From Pinibacter aurantiacus (GTDB taxonomy: Bacteria > Bacteroidota > Bacteroidia > Chitinophagales > Chitinophagaceae), in contig NZ_JAHSPG010000006.1 of NCBI RefSeq assembly GCF_019130065.1, positions 345,566 to 409,565 on the forward strand: a stretch of DNA of 64,000 nt. Reading direction: 5' to 3'. The notes under the pieces were generated by a model that saw only the letters and a list, made by a program, of their open reading frames with translations, was not told where the DNA came from and did not search any database. Below, piece by piece: positions 28,382 to 36,991 of the stretch. The position numbers and the translations under genes were made by a program. Within the stretch, counting starts at the first letter, position 1, and each line of letters starts with the position of its first letter.

Positions 28382-30496
28382 ATGTCGGTTACAACAACAT
28401 TCAAACACGTGAGTTATTTATGGGATGAAGAAAAAGCAGCGGCACTTGCAGGTGACGAAGTGGGCTTGCTGATTTACAGATCTAATTTGCTGGGGGCTGA
28501 TTTGCGATTGACAAATTATGGTGGAGGCAACACATCCTGTAAAGTATTTTCAAAAGATCCATTGACTGGCGAAGAAACAGAAGTAATGTGGGTGAAAGGT
28601 TCAGGAGGTGATTTGGGTACGTTGAAAAGAAGCGGTCTGGCTGCTTTGTATGTTGACCGTTTGCGCAGATTGAAATCAGTTTATCGCGGCATTGAGCATG
28701 AAGATGAAATGGTTGAATTGTTCAATCACTCCATATTCGATTTGAATTCTAAAGCACCTTCTATCGATACTCCTTTGCATGGTTTTTTACCATTCAAACA
28801 TATAGACCACCTGCATCCCGATGCAGCCATTGCAATCGCAGCAGCGAAAGATGGCAAGCGTATAACACAGGAATTGTTTGGCGGCACAATCGGTTGGGTA
28901 GAATGGCAGCGTCCGGGCTTTGACCTTGGCCTGAAACTGCGCCAGTGCCTGGATGAAAATCCTGGTATCCGCGGAATCATGTTAGGTTCGCATGGGTTGT
29001 TTACATGGGGCGATACAGCTTACGAAAGCTATATCAACACACTGGAAGTAATTGAACAATGTTCTGCTTTCATAGAAGAACAATCAAAAAATAAACAGGC
29101 ATTTGGCGGCGCTAAAATCTCTTCATTGCCAAAAGAAGATAGAGTGAAGCAAGCATCTGCACTGGCTCCTGTGTTGCGCGGGTTCTGCTCAAGCAACATC
29201 AAAATGGTTGGTCATTTTACAGATGACGAAAAAGTTTTGCAATTCATCAACTCAAAAGATCTTGATAGATTGGCGCCAATGGGCACAAGCTGCCCCGACC
29301 ACTTCCTGCGCACAAAGATCAGTCCGCTAGTATTATCATTAACACCAAACGAAGATTTGTCTGATGTACAGGCGATCAAAGATAAACTGGCTCCGCAATT
29401 TGAAGCGTATCGCAAAATGTATGCAGAGTATTACAACTCTTGCAAACATCCGAACAGCCCAGCAATGCGTGATGCAAACCCGGTGGTGATCCTGTATCCT
29501 GGCGTGGGTATGTTTACTTTCTCAAAAGATAAACAAACAGCAAGAGTCGCGGCAGAATTTTATATCAACGCAATCAATGTAATGCGTGGTGCAGAAGCTA
29601 TTTCAGAATATACTTCATTGCCAAGACAAGAGGCTTTCAATATTGAATACTGGTTGCTGGAAGAAGCGAAATTGCAACGCATGCCAAAACCAAAAGCATT
29701 GTCTGGCAGGATCGCATTGATCACCGGAAGCGCTGGTGGCATCGGAAAAGCTATCGCACAAAAATTTGCTGACGAAGGTGCGTGTGTTGTGATCAACGAT
29801 AATGATGCCTCAAGACTGGAAACAGCAAAGGAGTTCTTCCAGAAAAAATATGGTAAGGATGTGTTCACCGGCGTGGTGTTGGATGTAACAAGTAGTAAAG
29901 ATATCAACGGCGCGTTTGATGCTGCAGCATTGGCTTTCGGAGGTGTTGACATTGTGGTGAACTGTGCTGGTCTGTCTATTTCAAAACCATTGGAAGAGCA
30001 TACAGAAAAAGATTGGGATCTGTTATACGACGTGTTGGTGAAAGGTCAGTTCCTTGTAACACAGGCTGGCGTTAACACCATGCGTAAACAAGATATTGGT
30101 GGAGATGTGTTGAACATCGTTAGTAAAAATGCTTTGATGAGTGGCCCTAACAACGCAGGCTACGGTTCTGCAAAAGCAGCACAGATGCATCTTAGCAGGT
30201 TGAACGCAGCTGAATTGGGTAAAGACAAAATTCGCGTGAACGTTGTAAACCCGGATGCAGTTATCTCCGACAGTAAAATTTGGGAAGGTGCATGGGCAGA
30301 GGGAAGAGCGAAAGCTTACGGAGTAAAAGTAGAAGAGCTTCCTGCTTACTATGCAAAAAGAACTTTGTTGGATGAGATCATTCTGCCTGAAGACATCGCA
30401 AATGCATGCTTTGTATTTGTAGGCGGATTGCTCAATAAATCAACAGGAAATGTACTGAATGTAGATGGTGGTGTGGCCACAGCATTCGTACGATAA
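28382..30496 (+). CDS. rhaEW: Bifunctional rhamnulose-1-phosphate aldolase/lactaldehyde dehydrogenase
   Basis: 704 residues in two domains. Residues about 20-420 are a class II aldolase (adducin-like) domain with the histidine-rich metal site TPLHGFLPFKHIDHLHPDA. Residues about 433-704 are a short-chain dehydrogenase with the nucleotide motif TGSAGGIGKA and the catalytic YGSAK. The pair would split L-rhamnulose-1-phosphate into DHAP and L-lactaldehyde and oxidise the latter to L-lactate, as described for the RhaE-RhaW fusion in several bacteria. The downstream lutABC genes take lactate onward. Length and order match the known fusions. Confidence 0.92.
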   Translation: MSVTTTFKHVSYLWDEEKAAALAGDEVGLLIYRSNLLGADLRLTNYGGGNTSCKVFSKDPLTGEETEVMWVKGSGGDLGTLKRSGLAALYVDRLRRLKSVYRGIEHEDEMVELFNHSIFDLNSKAPSIDTPLHGFLPFKHIDHLHPDAAIAIAAAKDGKRITQELFGGTIGWVEWQRPGFDLGLKLRQCLDENPGIRGIMLGSHGLFTWGDTAYESYINTLEVIEQCSAFIEEQSKNKQAFGGAKISSLPKEDRVKQASALAPVLRGFCSSNIKMVGHFTDDEKVLQFINSKDLDRLAPMGTSCPDHFLRTKISPLVLSLTPNEDLSDVQAIKDKLAPQFEAYRKMYAEYYNSCKHPNSPAMRDANPVVILYPGVGMFTFSKDKQTARVAAEFYINAINVMRGAEAISEYTSLPRQEAFNIEYWLLEEAKLQRMPKPKALSGRIALITGSAGGIGKAIAQKFADEGACVVINDNDASRLETAKEFFQKKYGKDVFTGVVLDVTSSKDINGAFDAAALAFGGVDIVVNCAGLSISKPLEEHTEKDWDLLYDVLVKGQFLVTQAGVNTMRKQDIGGDVLNIVSKNALMSGPNNAGYGSAKAAQMHLSRLNAAELGKDKIRVNVVNPDAVISDSKIWEGAWAEGRAKAYGVKVEELPAYYAKRTLLDEIILPEDIANACFVFVGGLLNKSTGNVLNVDGGVATAFVR

Positions 30497-30537
30497 AAAG
30501 CGTTTGTTTTTTCGGTTCATATAGTAAATGTTGGGTA

Positions 30538-30572
30538 GGTTGGTGGCCCATGCGGTCATCAACCTTTTTTTT
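30538..30572 (+). terminator. Terminator-like hairpin inside the rha gene row
   Basis: GGTTGGTG (30538-30545) pairs with CATCAACC (30557-30564) with one G-T wobble across an 11-base loop, followed by eight Ts (30565-30572). This is a classic intrinsic terminator shape, yet rhaM starts only 14 bases later. Confidence 0.7.
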
Positions 30573-30585
30573 CTAAATTACAGGC

Positions 30586-30900
30586 ATGAAGAAACGTGCG
30601 TTTAAAATGCAATTGTTCGATGGCTTCGTGAGCGAATACAAAAAACGCCACGATGAACTCTGGCCCGAGCTTGAGCAATTGTTGAGGGAAACGGGCATTC
30701 ACGAGTATTCAATCTTCCTTGATGAAGAGACGAATGCTCTATTTGGCGTTATGGACGTTGAAGATGAAGCTTTGCTTGACAAGTTGCCGGAACATCCTGT
30801 AATGCAGAAATGGTGGAAGTACATGGGGGATATCATGGAATCGAATCCCGATCATTCGCCGGTAAGTGTGTCTTTGAAAGAAATGTTTTACCTCAAGTAG
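30586..30900 (+). CDS. rhaM: L-rhamnose mutarotase
   Basis: 104 residues, the normal size for RhaM. It carries the RhaM pattern RHDELWPELEQLLRETGI (about 20-37), YSIFLDEETN, MDVEDEALLDKLPEHPVMQK and WWKYMGDIME, a small ferredoxin-like fold. The enzyme interconverts the alpha and beta anomers of L-rhamnose so that the isomerase gets its preferred form. It follows rhaEW by 89 bases that include a terminator-like hairpin. Its TAG stop (30898-30900) is part of the next repeat. Confidence 0.92.
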   Translation: MKKRAFKMQLFDGFVSEYKKRHDELWPELEQLLRETGIHEYSIFLDEETNALFGVMDVEDEALLDKLPEHPVMQKWWKYMGDIMESNPDHSPVSVSLKEMFYLK

Positions 30901-31001
30901 AGACGCATGATAATGCGTCTTTGAAAAACGAGCATGATAATGCGTCTTTGAAAATAGCCATGATAATGCGTCTTTGAAAAACAAGCATGATAATGCGTCT
31001 T
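30898..31001. repeat. Four tandem copies of a GCATGATAATGCGTCTT palindromic unit
   Basis: Copies at 30905-30921, 30932-30948, 30958-30974 (first base changed) and 30985-31001, spaced 26-27 bases by TTGAAAA-rich linkers. The first is preceded by TAGAGAC, so it is a full GTAGAGACGCAT-family element and the others look like partial duplications. It is followed by AT-rich TTAATAATTAA-type bases (31009-31036) before the rhaI start. Confidence 0.9.
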
Positions 31002-31043
31002 AAACGAATTAATAATTAATAATTAAGAATTAATAATGCTGCC

Positions 31044-32318
31044 ATGCAAATTGAAAAATATAAAATAGCCGATAACAACGATAAACAGATTGCTGCACAT
31101 AAAAGAGCTTTTGGCTTTGTATCAGAAGGAGTGAACAATGTGGAGGAAGTGTTGCAAAAACTTAAAGACTTCCAGGTGGCCATCCCAAGCTGGGCGCTCG
31201 GTACAGGCGGTACACGCTTTGGTCGCTTCTCCGGAGGAGGTGAGCCTCGCAGCCTTGAAGAAAAAATAGAAGACATTGGTTTGTTGCACGCGCTCAATCA
31301 ATCCAGCGGTGCCATTTCATTGCATATTCCATGGGATATTCCAGAGAACTATGCAAACATAAAAGCGTTGGCTGCGCAAAATGGTTTGCGTTTCGATGCC
31401 ATGAACTCGAACACATTCCAGGACCAACCGGGACAGGAGCACAGCTATAAATTCGGTTCGCTGCAGCACGTGGATAAAGCAGTGCGCCAGCAAGCAATTG
31501 ATCATAATATCGAAGTGATCAGACACGGTATTGAATTGGGTTCCGATTCACTGACTGTTTGGTTAAGCGATGGTTCTTCTTTTCCTGGTCAGTTGAATTT
31601 CCGCAAGGCGCATCAACGCACTTTGGAAGGCTTGCAGGAAATCTACAAAGCATTGCCTGACAACTGGAAAATGTTTGTGGAGTACAAAGCGTTTGAACCA
31701 AACTTCTATTCTATGACAGTAGGGGATTGGGGACAATCATTTTTATATGCCAACAAACTCGGCGATAAAGCATACACATTGGTTGATCTGGGACACCATT
31801 TGCCAAATGCCAACATCGAACAGATTGTTGCGCTGCTGTTGGGTGAAGGTAAACTCGGTGGTTTCCATTTCAACGATTCAAAATATGGAGATGATGATTT
31901 AACGGTAGGTAGTATTAACCCTTACCAGTTGTTCCTCATCTTTAATGAACTGGTAGAAGGTATGGATGCAAGAGGCATGAACCACGCGACCGGCCTAGGT
32001 TGGATGATCGATGCTTCACACAACATCAAAGACCCGTTGGAAGATCTATTGCAGTCGGTAGAAGCCATCAAGATCGCTTATGCACAAGCTTTGCTGGTCG
32101 ATACAAAAGCGTTGCAACAGGCACAAACTGACAATGATATTGTAAAAGCGCAGGAGATATTGCAACATGCTTATCGTACAGATGTACGTCCGATTGTGGC
32201 AGAAGCGAGATTGCGTTCCGGCGGAGCGTTGAGCCCATTGTCGGTTTACCGCGGCGAAAAAGTAAGAGAGCAATTGATTAAAAGCCGCGGCCAAAAAGCA
32301 GTGTCCACAGGCTTGTAG
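31044..32318 (+). CDS. rhaI: L-rhamnose isomerase (RhaI, Pseudomonas stutzeri type)
   Basis: 424 residues. TIM barrel of the xylose-isomerase-like group, resembling the short-N-terminus RhaI type rather than E. coli RhaA. Metal-site stretches visible: FVEYKAFEP (about 212-220), LVDLGHHLPNANIEQ (about 245-259) and GGFHFNDSKYGDDDL (about 272-286). It converts L-rhamnose to L-rhamnulose. The start at 31044 follows the tandem repeat and an AT-rich spacer. The TAG stop (32316-32318) is supplied by the next palindrome. Confidence 0.9.
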   Translation: MQIEKYKIADNNDKQIAAHKRAFGFVSEGVNNVEEVLQKLKDFQVAIPSWALGTGGTRFGRFSGGGEPRSLEEKIEDIGLLHALNQSSGAISLHIPWDIPENYANIKALAAQNGLRFDAMNSNTFQDQPGQEHSYKFGSLQHVDKAVRQQAIDHNIEVIRHGIELGSDSLTVWLSDGSSFPGQLNFRKAHQRTLEGLQEIYKALPDNWKMFVEYKAFEPNFYSMTVGDWGQSFLYANKLGDKAYTLVDLGHHLPNANIEQIVALLLGEGKLGGFHFNDSKYGDDDLTVGSINPYQLFLIFNELVEGMDARGMNHATGLGWMIDASHNIKDPLEDLLQSVEAIKIAYAQALLVDTKALQQAQTDNDIVKAQEILQHAYRTDVRPIVAEARLRSGGALSPLSVYRGEKVREQLIKSRGQKAVSTGL

Positions 32319-32393
32319 AGACAAGGCATTGCCTTGTCTCATGATGCACCCTGATGGTGCAAGGAAAAGACAAGGCATTGCCTTGTCTCTACG
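32316..32393. repeat. GACAAGGCATTGCCTTGTC palindrome pair enclosing TGCACCCTGATGGTGCA
   Basis: Two near-identical palindromes (32318-32340 and 32368-32388) face each other and enclose a third (32345-32361). The outer bases GTAGAGAC... and ...GTCTCTAC match the ends of the GTAGAGACGCAT family, so this is probably a variant with a different core. Confidence 0.85.
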
Positions 32394-32419
32394 GTTCACA
32401 TTCAAAACTCACAACTCCC

Positions 32420-33802
32420 ATGTCCTCTGTCATTGCCATATTCGACGTCGGTAAAACAAATAAGAAGCTGTTTCTTTTTGACGAACAATACAACATTGTG
32501 TTTGAAAAGTCGGCGAAGTTTACCGAGACAACAGATGAAGATGGCGACGCATGCGAAAACCTTGAGAGCTTGCGTTTGAGCGTGTTCGACTCATTAAGAG
32601 AAGTGTTTGGCAAAAAAGAGTTTGACATCAAGGCAATTAATTTCTCCACTTATGGCGCGAGCCTTGTGTACATTGATGAAGACGGCCAGCCATTGACGCC
32701 TTTGTACAATTACTTAAAAAAATATCCTGAAGCAATCAGCGATCCGTTCTATAAAAAATATGGTGGCGAAAAAAAATTCTCGCTGGAAACAGCATCACCA
32801 GTTTTGGGCAGTTTGAACAGCGGCATGCAATTGTATCGCATCAAACAAGAGAGGCCCGAGATCTTCAGCCAAATGAAGTATGCATTGCACTTACCGCAAT
32901 ACATGAGCTACCTGATTTCAGGAATTGCACACAGCGATATTACCAGCATTGGTTGTCACACAGCGTTGTGGAACTTCGAGAAAAATGATTATCACGAGTG
33001 GGTGAAACGTGAAGGATTGATCGATAAACTGGCTCCGCTCATTTCATCGGATATAGTTGTTCCGGCGACATTCCCCGGAAATAGTTATTCAGTAGGAGTT
33101 GGTTTGCACGATAGCTCCGCTGCTTTAATTCCTTACCTCGTAAGTTTTCACGAGCCGTTTATTTTGATATCAACCGGTACATGGTGCATCAGTATGAATC
33201 CTTTTAACGACGAGCCTTTGACGAGCGACGAGCTGGAGTTGGATTGCCTTTGTTACATGACCTACCAGGGCAAACCTGTGAAAGCATCAAGATTGTTTGC
33301 CGGCTATGAACATGAGCAACAAGTAAAAAGAATCGCCGATCATTTCAATGCACATGCGGCCAGGTACCGAAATGTTCCATACAATGCCGACATTATCGCT
33401 TCGCTGAAAAAGAAAGACCAGTTTTCGAAGAAACAAGTGGAAGCGGGCAAGTTGCATGAGTCGATCTTTGCACAAAGAGATTTGAATAGTTTTGCCGATG
33501 ACGTGGAAGCCTATCACCAGCTATTGCTGGATATTATCGAACAACAGTATTTAATTACCCGCCTTGTATTAAATGATTCGGTGAAACGTATTTTTGTTGA
33601 TGGCGGCTTTAGTAAAAACGCCATTTATATGAATCTGCTGGCAGCTTATTTTCCCGGACTTGAAGTGTTTGCAGCCTCTATGGCGCAGGCAACGGCGGTG
33701 GGCACGGCGCTTTCGATTCATACAAAATGGAACACCAAAGCATTGCCCAACGATATTATTGAATTGAAATATTATGCGTCCGCGCATCCGTCCATAGTAT
33801 GA
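32420..33802 (+). CDS. rhaB: Rhamnulokinase-like FGGY kinase
   Basis: 460 residues from the ATG at 32420; the longer frame to 32354 only translates the palindromic repeat. The N-terminal FGGY phosphate-binding motif is VIAIFDVGKTNKK (about 4-16); NFSTYGASLVYID, DITSIGCHTALWNF, ISTGTWCISMNPF and FVDGGFSKNAIYMNLLA are further FGGY-family landmarks. It would phosphorylate L-rhamnulose to the 1-phosphate; the position between rhaI and lutA supports this over L-fuculokinase. Its TGA overlaps the lutA ATG (ATGA), so the two are translationally coupled. Confidence 0.87.
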   Translation: MSSVIAIFDVGKTNKKLFLFDEQYNIVFEKSAKFTETTDEDGDACENLESLRLSVFDSLREVFGKKEFDIKAINFSTYGASLVYIDEDGQPLTPLYNYLKKYPEAISDPFYKKYGGEKKFSLETASPVLGSLNSGMQLYRIKQERPEIFSQMKYALHLPQYMSYLISGIAHSDITSIGCHTALWNFEKNDYHEWVKREGLIDKLAPLISSDIVVPATFPGNSYSVGVGLHDSSAALIPYLVSFHEPFILISTGTWCISMNPFNDEPLTSDELELDCLCYMTYQGKPVKASRLFAGYEHEQQVKRIADHFNAHAARYRNVPYNADIIASLKKKDQFSKKQVEAGKLHESIFAQRDLNSFADDVEAYHQLLLDIIEQQYLITRLVLNDSVKRIFVDGGFSKNAIYMNLLAAYFPGLEVFAASMAQATAVGTALSIHTKWNTKALPNDIIELKYYASAHPSIV

Positions 33803-34533
33803 AAGTAGGTTTGTTTATTCCCTGTTATGTAGACCAGTTCTATCCCAATGCAGCCATAGCTACGCTGCAACTGCTTGAAAAATTCGGTGTTGAAGTAACG
33901 TATCCGTTGAGTCAAACCTGTTGCGGACAACCGATGGCAAACTCTGGCTATGAGCATTTGACCAAAGGTTGCAACGAACTCTTCATCAAAAATTTTGAAT
34001 CATTCGATTATATAGTTGCTCCATCCGGGAGTTGCGTGCTGCACGTTCGCGAGCATTTGCACGATGCCGCAAACGAAGAAGCCGCAACGGTTTTGCGACA
34101 TAAAGTATACGAACTCACATCATTCCTCACAGATATTTTACAGGTAAAAGAATTGAATGCACGTTTTCCACACAGGGTGGGCATGCACCAAAGTTGCCAC
34201 GGACAAAGAGGGCTAAAACTTTCGCAAATGAGCGAGCTGGTTGCCGAGCCTTTCTCCAAACCCGGTTCATTGCTGAAAATGGTAAAGGATCTCGACCTGA
34301 TTGAATTGGGCAGGACAGATGAGTGTTGCGGTTTTGGAGGAACATTTTGCGTAACAGAAGAAGCTGTTTCTGCAAAAATGGGGAAGGACAGAGTGGCCGA
34401 TCACCTGCATCATGGTGCTGAATATATCACTGGTGTTGACATGTCTTGCCTTATGCATATGGAAGGCATATTGAAACGTGCAGGCAGCAAAGTAAAAGTA
34501 ATTCACATCGCAGAAATATTAAACGCAGAATAA
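33799..34533 (+). CDS. lutA: Lactate utilisation protein LutA/LldE (cysteine-rich)
   Basis: 244 residues with two CCG domains: QTCCGQPMANSG (about 39-50) and ECCGFGGTFC (about 175-184), the cysteine-rich signature of LutA and heterodisulfide-reductase-like subunits. It also has MHQSCHGQRG. Known role: part of the LutABC iron-sulfur L-lactate oxidase that makes pyruvate. Four bases overlap the kinase gene and one base separates it from lutB, so co-expression with rhamnose catabolism is clear from layout. Confidence 0.92.
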   Translation: MKVGLFIPCYVDQFYPNAAIATLQLLEKFGVEVTYPLSQTCCGQPMANSGYEHLTKGCNELFIKNFESFDYIVAPSGSCVLHVREHLHDAANEEAATVLRHKVYELTSFLTDILQVKELNARFPHRVGMHQSCHGQRGLKLSQMSELVAEPFSKPGSLLKMVKDLDLIELGRTDECCGFGGTFCVTEEAVSAKMGKDRVADHLHHGAEYITGVDMSCLMHMEGILKRAGSKVKVIHIAEILNAE

Positions 34534-34534
34534 A

Positions 34535-35908
34535 ATGCACGAGTCTACAAAAGATCACGCTGCATTGGCGGCGTTGTTTAATAAAGATGAAGAGCGTGTC
34601 AACTGGCACGACGAAACGCTTTGGTGGATACGCCAGAAGCGCGATAAAAATGTGCACCAGTTGCCAGAGTGGGAAGCGTTGAGAGAAGCAGCTTCGCAAA
34701 TAAAATTCAATGTGCTTTCGAACCTTCACGATTATCTTTTGCAGTTTGAAAAGAATGCCACTGCGAACGGCGTGCAGGTGCATTGGGCAGCCGATGCAAA
34801 AGAGCACAATGAAATTGTACATCGACTGTTGCAGGAGCACAAAGTTGACAGGATGGTGAAGAGCAAATCGATGCTTACCGAAGAATGCGGATTGAATGAA
34901 TACCTTGCTGAGCAAGGCGTAGAGGTGATCGATTCTGATCTCGGCGAACGCATTGTGCAATTGGCAAAAGAGCCACCGAGCCACATTGTATTGCCTTGCA
35001 TTCACAAAAAGAAAGAAGAAATCGGAGATCTGTTTCATCAATATTTGGGCACACCAGCAAACGTTGCCGATCCACAATTCTTAACCGAAGCGGCGCGCCA
35101 GCATTTGCGTGATGTGTTTCTAACAAGAAGAGCAGCGCTTACCGGTGTTAATTTTGCGGTAGCAGAAACAGGTGAATTTGTGGTGTGTACAAATGAGGGC
35201 AACGCCGATATGGGCGCACACCTTGCTGATGTGCACATTGCGAGCATGGGCATCGAAAAACTGATTCCGGAAAGAAAACATCTTGGCATTTTTCTGCGCC
35301 TGCTTACGCGAAGCGCAACAGGGCAGCCGATTACAACCTATAGCAGTCATTTCAAAAAGCCACGTAAAGAAACGCCCATTCACATTATTCTTGTTGACAA
35401 TGGAAGAAGCGTACAGCTTGGCAGAAAAGAGTTTCGCAATTCCCTGAAATGCATTCGCTGTGGTGCCTGTATGAATACATGCCCTGTTTACAGAAGAAGC
35501 GGCGGACATAGCTACCACACTGCTGTTGCGGGGCCTATCGGTTCTATTTTAGCGCCAAATCTTGACATGAAAAAGTACAAGGACCTTCCATTCGCATCAA
35601 CGCTGTGTGGTTCATGTTCCAATGTTTGCCCGGTTAAAATTGACATTCACGATCAGTTATACAAGTGGAGGCAGGAATTGGTGAAAGAAGGGTACACGCC
35701 TGCGGCAAAAACGATCAGCATGAAGTTGATGGCGCAAACATTGTCGTCACCAACATTGTACAATGCAGCCGGAAAATCAGGTCGATTTGTATTGAAGCAT
35801 GTGCCGTTTTTGGTAAACAATAAATTGAATCCCTGGTACAAGGAACGTGAAATGCCGGAAGCGCCGAAGGAATCATTCAGGGAATGGTACAAACGTAGAG
35901 ACGCATGA
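34535..35908 (+). CDS. lutB: Lactate utilisation iron-sulfur protein LutB/LldF
   Basis: 457 residues. An LUD domain (about 60-290) precedes two 4Fe-4S motifs, CIRCGACMNTCPVYRRSGG (from about 305) and CGSCSNVCPVKIDIHD (from about 357), and a C-terminal helical tail. This is the electron-carrying subunit of LutABC. The final codons run into a GTAGAGACGCAT palindrome, which supplies R-R-D-A and the TGA (35906-35908), so the tail probably differs from that of relatives. Confidence 0.93.
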   Translation: MHESTKDHAALAALFNKDEERVNWHDETLWWIRQKRDKNVHQLPEWEALREAASQIKFNVLSNLHDYLLQFEKNATANGVQVHWAADAKEHNEIVHRLLQEHKVDRMVKSKSMLTEECGLNEYLAEQGVEVIDSDLGERIVQLAKEPPSHIVLPCIHKKKEEIGDLFHQYLGTPANVADPQFLTEAARQHLRDVFLTRRAALTGVNFAVAETGEFVVCTNEGNADMGAHLADVHIASMGIEKLIPERKHLGIFLRLLTRSATGQPITTYSSHFKKPRKETPIHIILVDNGRSVQLGRKEFRNSLKCIRCGACMNTCPVYRRSGGHSYHTAVAGPIGSILAPNLDMKKYKDLPFASTLCGSCSNVCPVKIDIHDQLYKWRQELVKEGYTPAAKTISMKLMAQTLSSPTLYNAAGKSGRFVLKHVPFLVNNKLNPWYKEREMPEAPKESFREWYKRRDA

Positions 35909-35920
35909 AAATGCGTCTCC
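35895..35920. repeat. GTAGAGACGCAT palindrome inside the 3' end of lutB
   Basis: Arms GAGACGCAT/ATGCGTCTC. It begins inside the lutB reading frame and gives the protein its last four residues and its stop. 56 bases further on is the lutC start. Confidence 0.9.
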
Positions 35921-35976
35921 GCCGACGCACATTCAAACAACCCGCAAATGCGCGGCGAAACGAACATTAAAACAAA

Positions 35977-36567
35977 ATGAACAGCAGAGACAAAATATTA
36001 TCAGCCATCGCGGCAAATCAACCCGAAAAAACAGAACTGCCGGATATTTCAGGTTTCAAAGGCGCTGAAGAAGATTTGCAAAGCAAATATGCGACCGTGC
36101 TCACGGCCATTGGCGGTAAGATATATTTTGTTAAAGACGAAAATGAAATCGCGGCTACCATCGCCACGCAGTTCTCACAAGCTAGGAGGATTGTCAGTCT
36201 TGTAGACAACCTGCCGATCGATAATGTCGAAACCGTTATTTCAGATCCAGAAATACACAATCTGAAAAATGTAGACCTCGCCATCATCAAAGCGAAATTC
36301 GGTGTAGCTGAAAACGGAGCAGTCTGGATCACCGAAAAAGATGTGCAGCCTCGTGTATTACCATTTATTTGCGAGCATTTGGCTGTGGTAATCAACGAGG
36401 GAACCATTTTTCCAACAATGCACGAAGCCTATCAGAAAATTGCCACTTTAGAAGAATACGGCTACGGCAGCTTCATTGCCGGCCCGTCCAAAACCGCGGA
36501 TATCGAACAATCACTCGTCATCGGCGCCCACGGCCCGAGGAGTATGAGTGTGTTTGTGAAAGTGTAG
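35977..36567 (+). CDS. lutC: Lactate utilisation protein LutC/LldG
   Basis: 196 residues, a single LUD domain typical of LutC/YkgG. Landmarks: IVSLVDNL, DLAIIKAKFGVAENGAVWI, HLAVVINEGTIFPTMHEAY and GYGSFIAGPSKTADIEQSLV followed by GAHGPRSMSV near the C-terminus. It completes the LutABC lactate oxidation complex. It is the last gene of the rha-lut row; a long palindrome and the susC control region follow. Confidence 0.9.
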   Translation: MNSRDKILSAIAANQPEKTELPDISGFKGAEEDLQSKYATVLTAIGGKIYFVKDENEIAATIATQFSQARRIVSLVDNLPIDNVETVISDPEIHNLKNVDLAIIKAKFGVAENGAVWITEKDVQPRVLPFICEHLAVVINEGTIFPTMHEAYQKIATLEEYGYGSFIAGPSKTADIEQSLVIGAHGPRSMSVFVKV

Positions 36568-36586
36568 GCCGCTTCGCGTCTTCTAT

Positions 36587-36752
36587 TTGCCACAGAGGCA
36601 CAGAAAAACAGAAAAGAAGGGAAAAAAATCAATGGATCCGAAGAGGCGAAAAAAAGAAGATTCGGATAGAATGGCTCTTCCGTAAATGCTGGAGAGCCAA
36701 GTCAACCTATATCATTCTTCTTTTCTCTGTTTCCTCAGTGTTTCAGTGGCAA
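36587..36752. repeat. Diverged CACTAAG-like palindrome (TTGCCACAGAGGC family)
   Basis: Left arm TTGCCACAGAGGCACAGAAA... (36587-36620) is complementary to the right arm ending ...CAGTGTTTCAGTGGCAA (36712-36752). The enclosed bases carry a further CCGAAGAGG/TTCGG pairing. It fills the first part of the 424-bp gap between lutC and susC; no convincing gene lies here. Confidence 0.75.
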
Positions 36753-36807
36753 CCCCAAACAGACGAAGCTCAAGCCCCTTCCATACCATATTATATAATA
36801 TCGGCAT

Positions 36808-36819
36808 CGATTGCGTAAA
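36808..36819. promoter_or_regulatory. Candidate LacI-type operator upstream of susC
   Basis: CGATTGCGTAAA, 172 bases upstream of the susC ATG; the same 12-mer lies upstream of the GH28 gene and of uxaB. A looser copy, AACGATCGCAT, is at 36879-36889. The motif is a degenerate inverted repeat (TnACG-n4-CGTnA), as LacI-family sites are. The rest of the gap to susC shows no certain -7 box. Confidence 0.5.
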
Positions 36820-36991
36820 TAAAGAATTCCTAAAATTTTTTTAATCCGCGGGATCAGGGTATGATTGTCAAGTATTTGAACGATCGCATTGCCAAGAATG
36901 AAAAAATCATCCTCATTTTGATCTCATCATTCCTGCCAAAGAGATCTTTTGCGTACGCCCAATAACCCAGTTTACTCAATCACACTGCTAT

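Noticed and set aside
30905..31001. CRISPR-like array of regularly spaced palindromic repeats
   Set aside because: Units are 17 bp, spacers are only 9-10 bases and near-identical (TTGAAAA-rich), and there are no cas genes.
32354..32419. 22-residue N-terminal extension of the rhamnulokinase
   Set aside because: It only translates a palindromic repeat; the FGGY motif starts right after the ATG at 32420.
36369..36818. 149-residue open frame overlapping the end of lutC and the following palindrome
   Set aside because: It is out of frame with lutC, very basic and without recognisable features.
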